DNA from: Sphingobacteriaceae bacterium
Lineage (GTDB): Bacteria > Bacteroidota > Bacteroidia > B-17B0 > Aurantibacillaceae
Assembly (NCBI GenBank): GCA_016715905.1
Contig: JADJXI010000010.1
Location: forward strand, 1 to 11,797
Direction: 5' to 3'
DNA length: 11,797 nt
Shown here: positions 1 to 6,189 of the stretch, in pieces
Numbering within the stretch: the stretch's first letter is position 1
How the letters are laid out: every line of letters begins with the position of its first letter
Made by a program: the position numbers and the translations under genes
Notes under the pieces: generated by a model
The model's database searches: none
Seen by the model: the letters and a program-made list of their open reading frames with translations, nothing else
Told to the model about the DNA's origin: nothing

Positions 1-592
1 GCATTAAAACGCTTTAACGACAACCATTTGATTTGGCAATAGTTGACCGCCTTATGGGATTGGAGAAGCGGATGGAAGAAATAGGACAAGAAAAAAACAT
101 AATAATGTTGTTAAGCATATAAAAAAAGATTGGGATAGCGAAACTCCATCCGCTGAATATTGGGGCGAATTGTTTAGAGTATCTAAAAATCAAATTATTT
201 GGGGCGGGAATTACTTCCTTGATTATTTGGGTAAGACAGATGGATTTGTTGTGTGGGATAAGATGAACGGAACTAATCCAATGGCTGATGCTGAACTTGC
301 TTGGCAGAACATAAAAGGAACTACAAGAATGTTTAGATGGCATCATTTCAGCGGAGAAAGAACAACTAAAATACATCCGACCCAAAAGCCCACACAACTA
401 TACAAATGGCTACTTGAAAACTATACAAAGGAAGGGGATTTGATTTTAGACACTCATTTAGGAAGTGGAAGTATCGCCATAGCTTGCCACCAAATGAAAC
501 GAAAACTAATAGGATATGAAATTGATGCAGATTATTACCGAAAGGCTTGCAAACGATTTGAAGAACAAACTCGTCAAATGGCACTATGGTAG
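1..592 (+). CDS. Beta-class DNA adenine methyltransferase, 5'-truncated and frame-disrupted (cassette 1)
   Basis: This would transfer a methyl group from S-adenosylmethionine to a base (most likely N6 of adenine) in duplex DNA. The longest clean frame is 170-592, but the same frame is open from base 47 and reads PPYGIG at its start. Restoring one C near base 47 and one T near base 28 joins it to an upstream stretch giving FDLAIVDPPYGIG, the catalytic motif IV. The SAM-binding motif I comes late (DLILDTHLGSGSIAIACH, about 447-495), preceded by HPTQKP. The order IV then I is that of the beta class, the N6_N4_Mtase family. The start lies outside the window. The stop is six bases before an attC-like site, as expected for a cassette gene. 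The two indels may be sequencing errors. The family call is firm; the target base and site are unknown. Confidence 0.85.
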
Positions 593-597
593 CACTT

Positions 598-698
598 GCA
601 CACAACGGTGGCGATTGGCGAAGTAAAAGCCTTGCACTACCGTTGATGTTAAGCACTACACTTGATGGCTTTTATTTTGCCAATTGCGTGTTAGCTGC
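598..698 (+). repeat. attC-like site 1 (between cassettes 1 and 2)
   Basis: The left box is GCACACAAC (598-606) and the right box GTTAGCTGC (690-698), with GTT at 690-692. The stem pairs 611-619 (GCGATTGGC) with 679-687 (GCCAATTGC), 620-624 (GAAGT) with 674-678 (ATTTT, two G-T wobbles), and 625-631 (AAAAGCC) with 667-673 (GGCTTTT). The loop is about 35 bases. The two outer boxes do not pair well with each other; the right box pairs instead with the end of cassette 2. Confidence 0.75.
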
Positions 699-759
699 TG
701 TTTTTATCTCTTTGGTTATCAGCACTTTAAAAAATAAATTGAAAATATCTTTGAAATAG

Positions 760-790
760 TTTGCAAATTCAAAATAATGTTGTATATTTG
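760..790 (+). promoter_or_regulatory. Bacteroidota-type promoter inside cassette 2
   Basis: TTTG at 760-763 and TATATTTG at 783-790 are separated by 19 bases, matching the known Bacteroidota sigma-ABfr consensus (TTTG, 17-23 bases, TAnnTTTG). It stands 24 bases before the ATG at 814. It would drive the cassette 2 gene and could read on into later cassettes. Confidence 0.7.
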
Positions 791-813
791 TATCAACAAA
801 AAAAGTAAACAAA

Positions 814-1217
814 ATGACAAATTTAAAAAACATATTAGAATTTAGAAACAACATCGACCAGTTCTGCTTTAAAGTGCTAACAGATGGGCAAACAACTGTA
901 TAAAATTACATATTTAAAGCTTAGCGATAATAGTAAATATTGGGTGGCTTGTTTTGCAGATGCTCAAAAACTTTTCTAAAATGGGTTGCAAGAATTTGAA
1001 GCCTAAAGAAAAAGAAAAAGAGGGCGCCCGGCAAGGGTCAGATTGCTAAACCTAAATACAACAGAAGGAACTAAAACAGTTTGCTTTTCGATGTCCATTG
1101 TCAAAAGTTGATGAACTTAAATTAGTTATCAAGTCTAAACTTTTGGAATGGTCAATGGGTCATCAGCTAACGGATGGGGCTAAACGGTCGTTTTTAATGC
1201 CGTTTAGCCCGTGTTAA
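814..1217 (+). pseudogene. Small AT-hook protein, frame-disrupted (cassette 2)
   Basis: Starting at ATG 814 a short frame reads MTNLKNILEFRNNIDQF and stops at once. Neighbouring frames continue in order with VYKITYLKLSDNSKYWV, then a lysine-rich stretch around 1005-1050 that reads KKRGRPAKGQIAKPKY when one base is adjusted, then a frame from 1074 with FRCPLSKVDELKLVIKSKL. The GRP core flanked by basic residues is the AT-hook, which binds the minor groove of AT-rich DNA. The last frame runs into the attC-like hairpin and stops at 1215-1217. At least three indels are needed to make one protein of roughly 110 to 130 residues. A good promoter precedes it. The role is unknown; DNA binding is likely. 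Whether it is a real pseudogene or a badly sequenced gene cannot be told here. Confidence 0.5.
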
Positions 1218-1221
1218 CTAC
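1163..1221 (+). repeat. attC-like site 2, short form (between cassettes 2 and 3)
   Basis: The left box TCAGCTAAC (1163-1171) is complementary in 8 of 9 bases to the start of cassette 2 (690-698). The stem is a perfect 11-bp pairing of 1177-1187 (GGGCTAAACGG) with 1200-1210 (CCGTTTAGCCC), with a 12-base loop. The right box is GTTAACTAC (1213-1221). It is about half the length of the other sites and lacks the GAAGT/ATTTT element. Confidence 0.7.
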
Positions 1222-1276
1222 ACTGGCAGTCATTAGCAGAATGTTGAATCAAGAGCACTAAAGAAAAAGTTTTAAA

Positions 1277-1934
1277 ATGAGCAGGAAAGTAATATCGACA
1301 ATAAACTATGACCAACACGAAATTCTTACGTGACATAGTAAAACTTCATTGCCCACAAGGCATTGAATTAGACCAAACATTTCCGCAAGGTAATTTTACA
1401 ACAAAGCTAGCATTGATGAGCCTTTAGAAAAAAGGTTGATTTGTTTCCGCAAACAAACGATACTTTACAGGTAAACGTAAATGATTTACCACACTTGGAC
1501 AATAGCATTTCATAAACAATGTTTGGCCCGCCATTCGTGGTAGGACACACAAAACAAAGCCTTCAAGCATTATTGGCGAAAAAGTTTCACGGATTAGGTA
1601 TATACAAGACCTTTGGAAATGGTATTCAGAATGTTGAGAAGAGTTTTATAGAATACTTGAGCCAAATGGAACGCTGATAATTAAATGCCAAGATGTTGTA
1701 AGTAGTGGAAAACAATGGTTTTCACATATATACATTATGAATGAGGCTGAAAGGATTGGTTTTAACAACAAAGACCTTTTTCATCTTCTTATAAAAACAG
1801 GATAATTGGACTTAACCACAACAACCAACACCACGCAAGAAGTTTCATTCATACTTTATTGTTGAGAAAAAAAAAAGCGGGCTGAAATTTTAAAAACTTT
1901 TCATTCACAATGTTTAATCAGAGCGGGTCAATAG
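1277..1934 (+). pseudogene. DPPF-type DNA methyltransferase, frame-disrupted (cassette 3)
   Basis: From ATG 1277 the frames, taken in order, read MSRKVISTINYDQHEIL, IVKLHCPQGIELDQTF, then KGNF-Y-like residues, DLFPQTNDTLQVNVNDLP, LDNSIS, MF-x-PPFVVGHTK, a segment with LEPNGTLIIKCQDVVSSG, and FSHIYIMNEAERIGF. This is the layout of a SAM-dependent N6/N4 DNA methyltransferase: a nucleotide-binding segment near the N-terminus, then catalytic motif IV of the type (D/N/S)PP(Y/F/W), then the IIKCQD strand. Motif IV at 1519-1536 reads GPPF because GAC has become GGC. That is either an error or loss of the catalytic acid. Five or more indels break the gene. Six bases separate the stop from attC-like site 3. 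The family is fairly sure; specificity is unknown. Confidence 0.6.
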
Positions 1935-1939
1935 TACTT

Positions 1940-2066
1940 GCAGCTAACGTTTTCCGGGCTTGGCAGCGTGGCTGAATCCGAAATAAATAAATTACCTAGA
2001 CTTTAAAATTAAAAACGAATGATTGATGATTAATGAACAGCCATTTGCCGAACCCGTGTTAGTGGC
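1940..2066 (+). repeat. attC-like site 3 (between cassettes 3 and 4)
   Basis: The left box is GCAGCTAAC (1940-1948) and the right box GTTAGTGGC (2058-2066). The stem pairs GGGCTTGGC (1956-1964) with GCCGAACCC (2047-2055) and GGCTG (1970-1974) with CAGCC (2038-2042). It is a degraded copy of site 6 (4651-4780), with small indels in the same places where the other sites show GAAGT and ATTTT. Confidence 0.7.
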
Positions 2067-2935
2067 GTACGGGTTTAAATGTACTATCCTTTTTGACGGT
2101 ATGTCTTGCGGACAAATAGCATTAGAAAGGCAAAGATGAAGGATTAATAAATATTTCGCTACTCAAATTGAAAAAGAGCTATTAAAGTAACGATGAAAAA
2201 TTATCCTGATATCCGTTGCAAGTTGGTAGCGTATTAGATGTAAAATCAGTAATTTACAAAAATAGATTTATTAATTGGTGGGAGTCCTTGTCAAAGTTTT
2301 TCAAATACTGGTAGAGGCGCAGGTTTTGATGGCAAAAGCGGTTTGTTTGGGAATATGTACGAATATTAAGAAGTTAAAACCAACTTATTTTTGCTTGAAA
2401 ACGTAAAAATGAAAAAGAATGGCCAAGATATAATTTCAGAAGCGTTAGGAGTTGAACCAATGAAATAAATTCAAAGTTTTTACCACAAAATAGACCAAGA
2501 TTATATTGGACTAATATTAAAAGTTAAAAATATACCAACTTCATTTTAATCATTGTATAAACGATATTTTAGAAGATGCTTCAAGCGAATATTACTTAAC
2601 TGAAAAGCAAAAATCTATTCTCGACTTAAATTTTAAATGGAGTGAAAACGAAATTATAAGACATAAAGCAGGAAAACATCAACAAGATAGTATTTTTAGA
2701 TATGATGGTATTATGGGTTGTTTATCTGCATCAACTCACGGAGCTGCAAGACATTTAACAAAAACATATTTACCAAATGGAAAATAAGACGATTAACTGA
2801 GAAATGAGGTTGAAAAATTACAAGGAGTTCCTACTAAACTATACAGATAATGTTTCTTCTTCAAAAAGATATGAAATGTTAGGTAATGGATGGACTGTTA
2901 ATGTGATAGCTCACATCTTTGGAGGACTATTGTAG
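2019..2935 (+). pseudogene. Cytosine-C5 DNA methyltransferase, decayed copy (cassette 4)
   Basis: This is a broken copy of the intact gene at 4730-5656. Recognisable pieces include LFDGMSCGQIALE (about 2090), LIGGSPCQSFSNTGRGAGF (about 2272-2328) with the PCQ catalytic loop, QNRPRLYW (about 2485-2508), and the C-terminal EMLGNGWTVNVIAHIFGGL before the stop at 2933-2935. ATG 2019 corresponds to ATG 4730 of the intact copy and likewise lies in the loop of the upstream attC-like site, but here it is followed by an early stop. More than ten indels break the frame. Substitutions in the first half, such as NAG to NTG, show divergence beyond simple indel noise. It could be a true pseudogene, a second allele, or a poorly polished repeat. 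Confidence 0.8.
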
Positions 2936-2939
2936 TATT

Positions 2940-3074
2940 GCCACTAACGGCTACGGCTATGTGCAGTGCCGACAAACTTGCACTAAATTTAATACGAAGT
3001 AGAAACCTATGGATATAGAAAAACTTAAATATGAAGCACAAAATAAGGCATTGCATATAGCCGATGTTAGTGGC
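2940..3074 (+). repeat. attC-like site 4 (between cassettes 4 and 5)
   Basis: The left box is GCCACTAAC (2940-2948), an exact complement of the start of cassette 4 (2058-2066). The stem pairs 2954-2970 with 3047-3063 over 17 base pairs, two of them G-T wobbles and none mismatched. GTT is at 3066-3068 and the right box is GTTAGTGGC (3066-3074). The loop of about 76 bases contains the ATG (3009) used by the next gene. Confidence 0.8.
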
Positions 3075-3812
3075 AGTGCTTTGTTCAATGCTGATTGTAT
3101 GGATATTTTACCTCTTATTCCTGATAAATCGGTTCAACTTATTTTGGCAGATTTGCCTTACGGAACAACTCAATGTAAGTGGGATAGTGTTTTAGACCTA
3201 AACAAGTTGTGGGTTGAATATAAAAGAATTATTTCGGATAATGGAAATATACTTTTGTTTGCTGATGAGCCATTTACAAGCACTTTGATATGCTCAAACT
3301 TAGAACAATTTAGGCAAAGAATTACTTGGGATAAACAAGTTGCAGGAAACCATTTAAATAGTAAAAAAATGCTGTTAAAGGTAACAGAGGATATTTGTTT
3401 ATTTACACCATCTAAACTTGGAAACCAAACATATAATATCCAACTAACTAAAAACCAAAAGAACATAGGAGAGGAGATAGAAAACGAGAAAACAGAAAAG
3501 AGTTTACAGGAGGTTATGTTGAAACAACAAAAAATGGTACAAAAAGTTTTGATATGAATTAAAAACCCATAAGTGTGCAAAAGTTCTCAACAGGAGAAGG
3601 CAAGATTAAATAGGTTGCATCCAACACAGAAACCATTGGAACTAATTAAAAAATTATTGCTTACTTATTCAAACGATGGCGATCTTGTTTTGGATAATAC
3701 AATGGGAGTAGGAACAACTTGTTTAGGAGCAAAGGAGTTGAACCGAAAATTTATTGGAATTGAAAAAGAGGTAAAATATTATGATTTGGCAGTTGCTCGT
3801 GTGTTCGGGTAG
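3009..3812 (+). CDS. Beta-class DNA adenine methyltransferase, frame-disrupted in the middle (cassette 5)
   Basis: This is a SAM-dependent N6/N4 DNA methyltransferase of about 267 residues, the usual size for the family. Residues 25-60 read LFNADCMDILPLIPDKSV then LILADLPYGTT, where DLPY is catalytic motif IV. The C-terminal part holds RLHPTQKPLELI and motif I, DNTMGVGTTCLGA, followed by FIGIEKE. The frame is interrupted at 3555-3557 and resumes in the same frame at about 3573. In between, another frame supplies family-like sequence (GGYVETTKNGTKSFD), so there are at least two compensating indels. ATG 3009 lies in the loop of attC-like site 4. The frame crosses the recombination point with GTT as codon 20, and there is no other ATG before the conserved core. 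The first 19 residues are therefore encoded by the neighbouring cassette's attC. A TTG inside the cassette is an alternative start. Confidence 0.85.
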
Positions 3813-3816
3813 CATT

Positions 3817-3953
3817 GCCACTAACGGATCAGGGCTTTGCGATGTGGTGGCATTCAAGGTTCAAAAGTTTCAACTTACCACCAAAGCTTATTGATAGTAC
3901 AAGGCTTGAATTATGCACTATCGCCACCATATTGCAAAACCCCTGTTATATGC
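3817..3953 (+). repeat. attC-like site 5 (between cassettes 5 and 6)
   Basis: The left box GCCACTAAC (3817-3825) is an exact complement of the start of cassette 5 (3066-3074); the match extends to 14 of 15 bases. The stem pairs GGGCTTTGC (3832-3840) with GCAAAACCC (3934-3942), GATGT (3841-3845) with ATATT (3929-3933, two wobbles), and GGTGGC (3846-3851) with GCCACC (3923-3928). The right box GTTATATGC (3945-3953) does not match this site's own left box but matches the end of cassette 6. Confidence 0.8.
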
Positions 3954-3982
3954 TGTGCTTTTTTCGGGGTGTAAAATTAAAT

Positions 3983-4321
3983 ATGGCAAAGACAGTCAAA
4001 TTACAAGAACTCAATAGACAATATGAATTTGTATGTAATGAATGGGTGCAAAAGTTTTGCAATAAGCAACAGATTGATTTTGACGGTTGGATAGGTGATG
4101 AAGTTGGTGGCATAGCTTCATTTGCTTGTCAATACTTTTTCAATTTGTCGGATATTATTTTGGACTTAAATACTAAACAGCCAAAAGGATTGATATTAAA
4201 CTGGCAAAGCGAAGATGTTGATTTTAATATGTTCAATGAAAAACAACAGCATATTAATTACAAATCATACACAATGGGTTTAAGGCACGAACAATTAAAT
4301 AATTCAAGTAATGAAAAGTAG
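3983..4321 (+). CDS. Hypothetical 112-residue protein (cassette 6, first gene)
   Basis: I do not recognise this protein. From ATG 3983 it begins MAKTVKLQELNRQYEFVC and ends with a polar tail, ELNNSSNEK-like. The sequence is acidic and aromatic, with no signal peptide or membrane segment. The motif WIGDEVGGIASFA followed by FFNLSDIILDL looks like a small cytoplasmic alpha/beta protein. The frame stays open upstream through the attC-like hairpin, but the ATG 30 bases after the end of site 5 is the natural start. Its last codons overlap the next gene by 11 bases, which suggests translational coupling. Two genes in one cassette is less common than one. Confidence 0.7.
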   Translation: MAKTVKLQELNRQYEFVCNEWVQKFCNKQQIDFDGWIGDEVGGIASFACQYFFNLSDIILDLNTKQPKGLILNWQSEDVDFNMFNEKQQHINYKSYTMGLRHEQLNNSSNEK

Positions 4322-4634
4322 TTTAAGATTACCAATAAGGATAAAAGCAAAGCACAAATTAATGAAATGGGATGTTGTGTTAAATCCTGTTTTCTTTATG
4401 TATAAAAATGCTTTTGAGGTAAAAGTAATTGAAGGCAGTTTGTCAAGTAGTATTTTTTGCTGCAAAATAACTGAATTTGAGTATAACTGGTATGCTAAAT
4501 GTCAAATATGGCTTATATGGAAAATATACTGGTGTCGCAATGTTTTTTGGCGTTATGTAAGGTATCAATTCCCATACAAAGTAAGAATGTGTTTTAAAAC
4601 AAAAAAGCCTGTGTCTGATGACTTGCCATTTTAG
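4311..4634 (+). CDS. Hypothetical 107-residue protein with SSB-like acidic C-terminus (cassette 6, second gene)
   Basis: The ATG at 4311 overlaps the end of the upstream gene by 11 bases. The N-terminal part is basic (LPIRIKAKHKLMKWD), the middle is rich in Trp, Tyr and Cys, and the protein ends KKPVSDDLPF. That ending closely resembles the conserved C-terminal tip of bacterial single-stranded DNA-binding proteins (DDDIPF type), which docks repair and replication enzymes. No OB-fold is evident to me from the sequence. A frameshift in the middle cannot be excluded because that part (IWLIWKIYWC) is unusually hydrophobic. The stop is 16 bases before the left box of attC-like site 6. Function unknown. 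Confidence 0.6.
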   Translation: MKSSLRLPIRIKAKHKLMKWDVVLNPVFFMYKNAFEVKVIEGSLSSSIFCCKITEFEYNWYAKCQIWLIWKIYWCRNVFWRYVRYQFPYKVRMCFKTKKPVSDDLPF

Positions 4635-4650
4635 GGTTTCGCACAGCATA

Positions 4651-4780
4651 GCATATAACGTTTTCGGGCTTGGCGAAGTGGCTGAACCAGAAGCTAAATA
4701 GAATTACTAAACTTAAAAATTAAAAACGAATGATTGATAGAATTACTGAACAGCCATTTTGCCAAACCCGTGTTAGTGGC
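4651..4780 (+). repeat. attC-like site 6 (between cassettes 6 and 7)
   Basis: The left box GCATATAAC (4651-4659) is an exact complement of the start of cassette 6 (3945-3953). The stem pairs GGGCTTGGC (4666-4674) with GCCAAACCC (4761-4769), GAAGT (4675-4679) with ATTTT (4756-4760), and GGCTG (4680-4684) with CAGCC (4751-4755). The single C-A mismatch on this strand is a G-T wobble on the other. GTT is at 4772-4774. ATG 4730 of the next gene lies in the loop. Confidence 0.8.
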
Positions 4781-5656
4781 AGTACGGGTTTAAATGTACT
4801 ATCCCTTTTTGACGGTATGTCTTGCGGACAAATAGCATTAGAAAAGGCAAAAATAAAAGTTAATAAATATTTCGCTTCTGAAATTGAAAAAGAAGCTATT
4901 AAAGTAACGATGAAAAATTATCCAAATACATTGCAAGTTGGTAGCGTATTAGATGTAAAATCAAGTAATTTACCAAAAATAGATTTATTAATTGGTGGGA
5001 GTCCTTGTCAAAGTTTTTCAAATGCTGGTAGAGGCGCAGGTTTTGATGGCAAAAGCGGTTTATTTTGGGAATATGTACGAATATTAAAAGAAGTTAAACC
5101 AACTTATTTTTTGCTTGAAAACGTAAAAATGAAAAAAGAATGGCAAGATATAATTTCAGAAGCGTTAGGAGTTGAACCAATAGAAATAAATTCAAAGTTT
5201 TTTGTACCACAAAATAGACCAAGATTGTATTGGACTAATATTAAAGTTAAAAATATACCAACTTCATTTAATCATTGTATAAACGATATTTTAGAAGATG
5301 CTTCAAGCGAATATTACTTAACTGAAAAGCAAAAATCTATTCTCGACTTAAATTTTAAATGGAGTGAAAACGAAATTATAAGACATAAAGCAGGAAAACA
5401 TCAACAAGATAGTATTTTTAGATATGATGGTATTATGGGTTGTTTATCTGCATCAACTCACGGAGCTGCAAGACATTTAACAAAAACATATTTACCAAAT
5501 GGAGAAATAAGACGATTAACTGAAAATGAGGTTGAAAAATTACAAGGAGTTCCTATAAACTATACAGATAATGTTTCTTCTTCAAAAAGATATGAAATGT
5601 TAGGTAATGGATGGACTGTTAATGTGATAGCTCACATCTTTGGAGGACTATTGTAG
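4730..5656 (+). CDS. DNA (cytosine-5)-methyltransferase, Dcm family (cassette 7)
   Basis: It methylates C5 of cytosine in a specific DNA site using SAM. All key motifs of the 308-residue protein are present: motif I LSLFDGMSCG (about 25-34), motif IV GGSPCQSFSNAGRG (89-102) with catalytic Cys93, motif VI LLENVK (128-133), motif VIII QNRPRLYW (161-168), motif IX RRLTENEVEKLQGVP and motif X GNGWTV (292-297). The target recognition region is short, so it is one of the compact phage-type enzymes. No restriction enzyme is nearby, so it is an orphan. The start is odd. The conserved core begins at residue 22 and no ATG lies within the cassette before it. ATG 4730 is in the loop of attC-like site 6, and codon 15 (GTT) is the recombination point. 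It is the only intact methylase in the array. Confidence 0.95.
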   Translation: MIDRITEQPFCQTRVSGSTGLNVLSLFDGMSCGQIALEKAKIKVNKYFASEIEKEAIKVTMKNYPNTLQVGSVLDVKSSNLPKIDLLIGGSPCQSFSNAGRGAGFDGKSGLFWEYVRILKEVKPTYFLLENVKMKKEWQDIISEALGVEPIEINSKFFVPQNRPRLYWTNIKVKNIPTSFNHCINDILEDASSEYYLTEKQKSILDLNFKWSENEIIRHKAGKHQQDSIFRYDGIMGCLSASTHGAARHLTKTYLPNGEIRRLTENEVEKLQGVPINYTDNVSSSKRYEMLGNGWTVNVIAHIFGGLL

Positions 5657-5660
5657 TATT

Positions 5661-5669
5661 GCCACTAAC
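5661..5669 (+). repeat. Truncated end of the cassette array (left attC box only)
   Basis: GCCACTAAC is the exact complement of the start of cassette 7 (4772-4780) and should begin an attC-like hairpin. Elsewhere the box is followed by G and a stem. Here it is followed directly by TCATTTATAC and no matching half occurs downstream. The array therefore ends at or within one base of the AAC triplet. Confidence 0.65.
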
Positions 5670-5761
5670 TCATTTATACACGCTACAAACTATCGTTTAT
5701 CCCACCAAATGGATTTAATTAGCGATAAAAACATACGCAATATTTTATAAAACAATAACGA

Positions 5762-6189
5762 ATGTTTAAACCAGACCCAAAGCTAAAACCAATTGAAGGA
5801 GCTACAAAGGTTCCGGCATCATCTTATAGACAAATGGGATTAAAAGCATTTAGAACAAAATCGAAGTATAAAAATGTTTCAACTGAATATGGAGAGAAGA
5901 AATACGATTCCAAACTTGAAGCAAAAGTCGCTCAAGATTTAGGCTGGCAAATTAAGTCAGGAGATATATTAAAATGGGAAAGGCAAGTTAAAATTCCTTT
6001 GAGGGTCAATGGCGTATTTATTGCCAATTACTACATTGATTTTATCGCAACCGACAAACACGGACAGCGAATTTATATCAAGTCAAGGGCTTAGAATTGC
6101 CGTTATGGCAAATAAAATGGAAGCTATTAACCGCACTTATTAACGAAATTGATCCGGGCGCAGAACTCAGAATAATAAAAGCTAAATGA
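5762..6189 (+). CDS. DUF1064 family phage protein (PD-(D/E)xK nuclease-like), one frameshift
   Basis: The first frame (5762-6094) reads MFKPDPKLKPIEGATKV, then KYKNVSTEYGEKKYDSKLEA (about residues 38-57), LKWERQVKIPL and NYYIDFIATDKHGQRIYI. The next frame, from about 6082, continues VKGLELPLWQIKWKLLTALI to the TGA at 6187-6189. This is the DUF1064 layout: a KY-x-N start, a DSKLEA helix, then a Y-x-D-F strand and a VKG strand. The family is found in phages next to replication genes and has the restriction-endonuclease fold; Asp of YIDF and Lys of VKG would be catalytic. The single indel falls just before VKG (near 6078), so it is probably an error. The stop overlaps the next ATG (ATGA). Confidence 0.75.

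Larger units (their letters stand above)
1940..2948 (+). repeat. About 1-kb direct repeat, copy A (attC site 3 plus cassette 4)
   Basis: This segment matches 4651-5669 from the left attC box to the terminal GCCACTAAC. Copy A carries many one-base indels, mostly in homopolymers, and a cluster of substitutions between about 2130 and 2320. A stretch of roughly 230 bases (about 2548-2779) is identical in the two copies. The match begins and ends at cassette boundaries. Confidence 0.85.
598..5669 (+). mobile_element. Integron-like gene cassette array without a visible integrase
   Basis: Six attC-like hairpins and one truncated end delimit units from one G^TT to the next: 691-1213, 1214-2058, 2059-3066, 3067-3945, 3946-4772 and 4773 to at least 5669, that is about 520 to 1010 bases each. 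Every unit holds one short gene (two in the sixth) on the + strand. The first nine bases of each unit and the nine bases ending at AAC at its far end are reverse complements. Matches are 8/9, 7/9, 9/9, 9/9, 9/9 and 9/9 for cassettes 2 to 7. The two ends of one and the same hairpin match less well, so the rule is per cassette and not per hairpin. In known integrons this arises because a cassette's own attC is split when it integrates. No tyrosine recombinase gene is in the window. Integron identity is inferred from the architecture. Confidence 0.75.
4651..5669 (+). repeat. About 1-kb direct repeat, copy B (attC site 6 plus cassette 7)
   Basis: This is the intact partner of 1940-2948. It carries the complete cytosine methylase, and the upstream attC-like site has all its stem elements. 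Two other cassettes lie between the copies. Confidence 0.85.

Noticed and set aside
14..397. Open frames on the - strand, here and at 366-656, 3170-3580, 4443-4649, 7203-7526, 8954-9370 and 10644-10865
   Set aside because: They lie opposite clearly conserved + strand genes, have no recognisable domains, and arise from AT-rich reverse frames.
646..759. A 37-residue hydrophobic frame from ATG 646 that crosses the right box of attC-like site 1
   Set aside because: It crosses the junction in a different phase from the two convincing cases, is short, and is separated from the cassette 2 gene, which has its own promoter and start.
598..5669. CRISPR array or transposon terminal repeats as an explanation for the repeats
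   Set aside because: The repeats are 500 to 1000 bases apart with genes between, vary in stem and loop sequence, and pair by cassette. There are no regular spacers, no transposase and no target duplications.
598..5669. An integron integrase gene in the window
   Set aside because: I looked for tyrosine recombinase motifs (the R, H-x-x-R and Y boxes) in the open frames given and found none.
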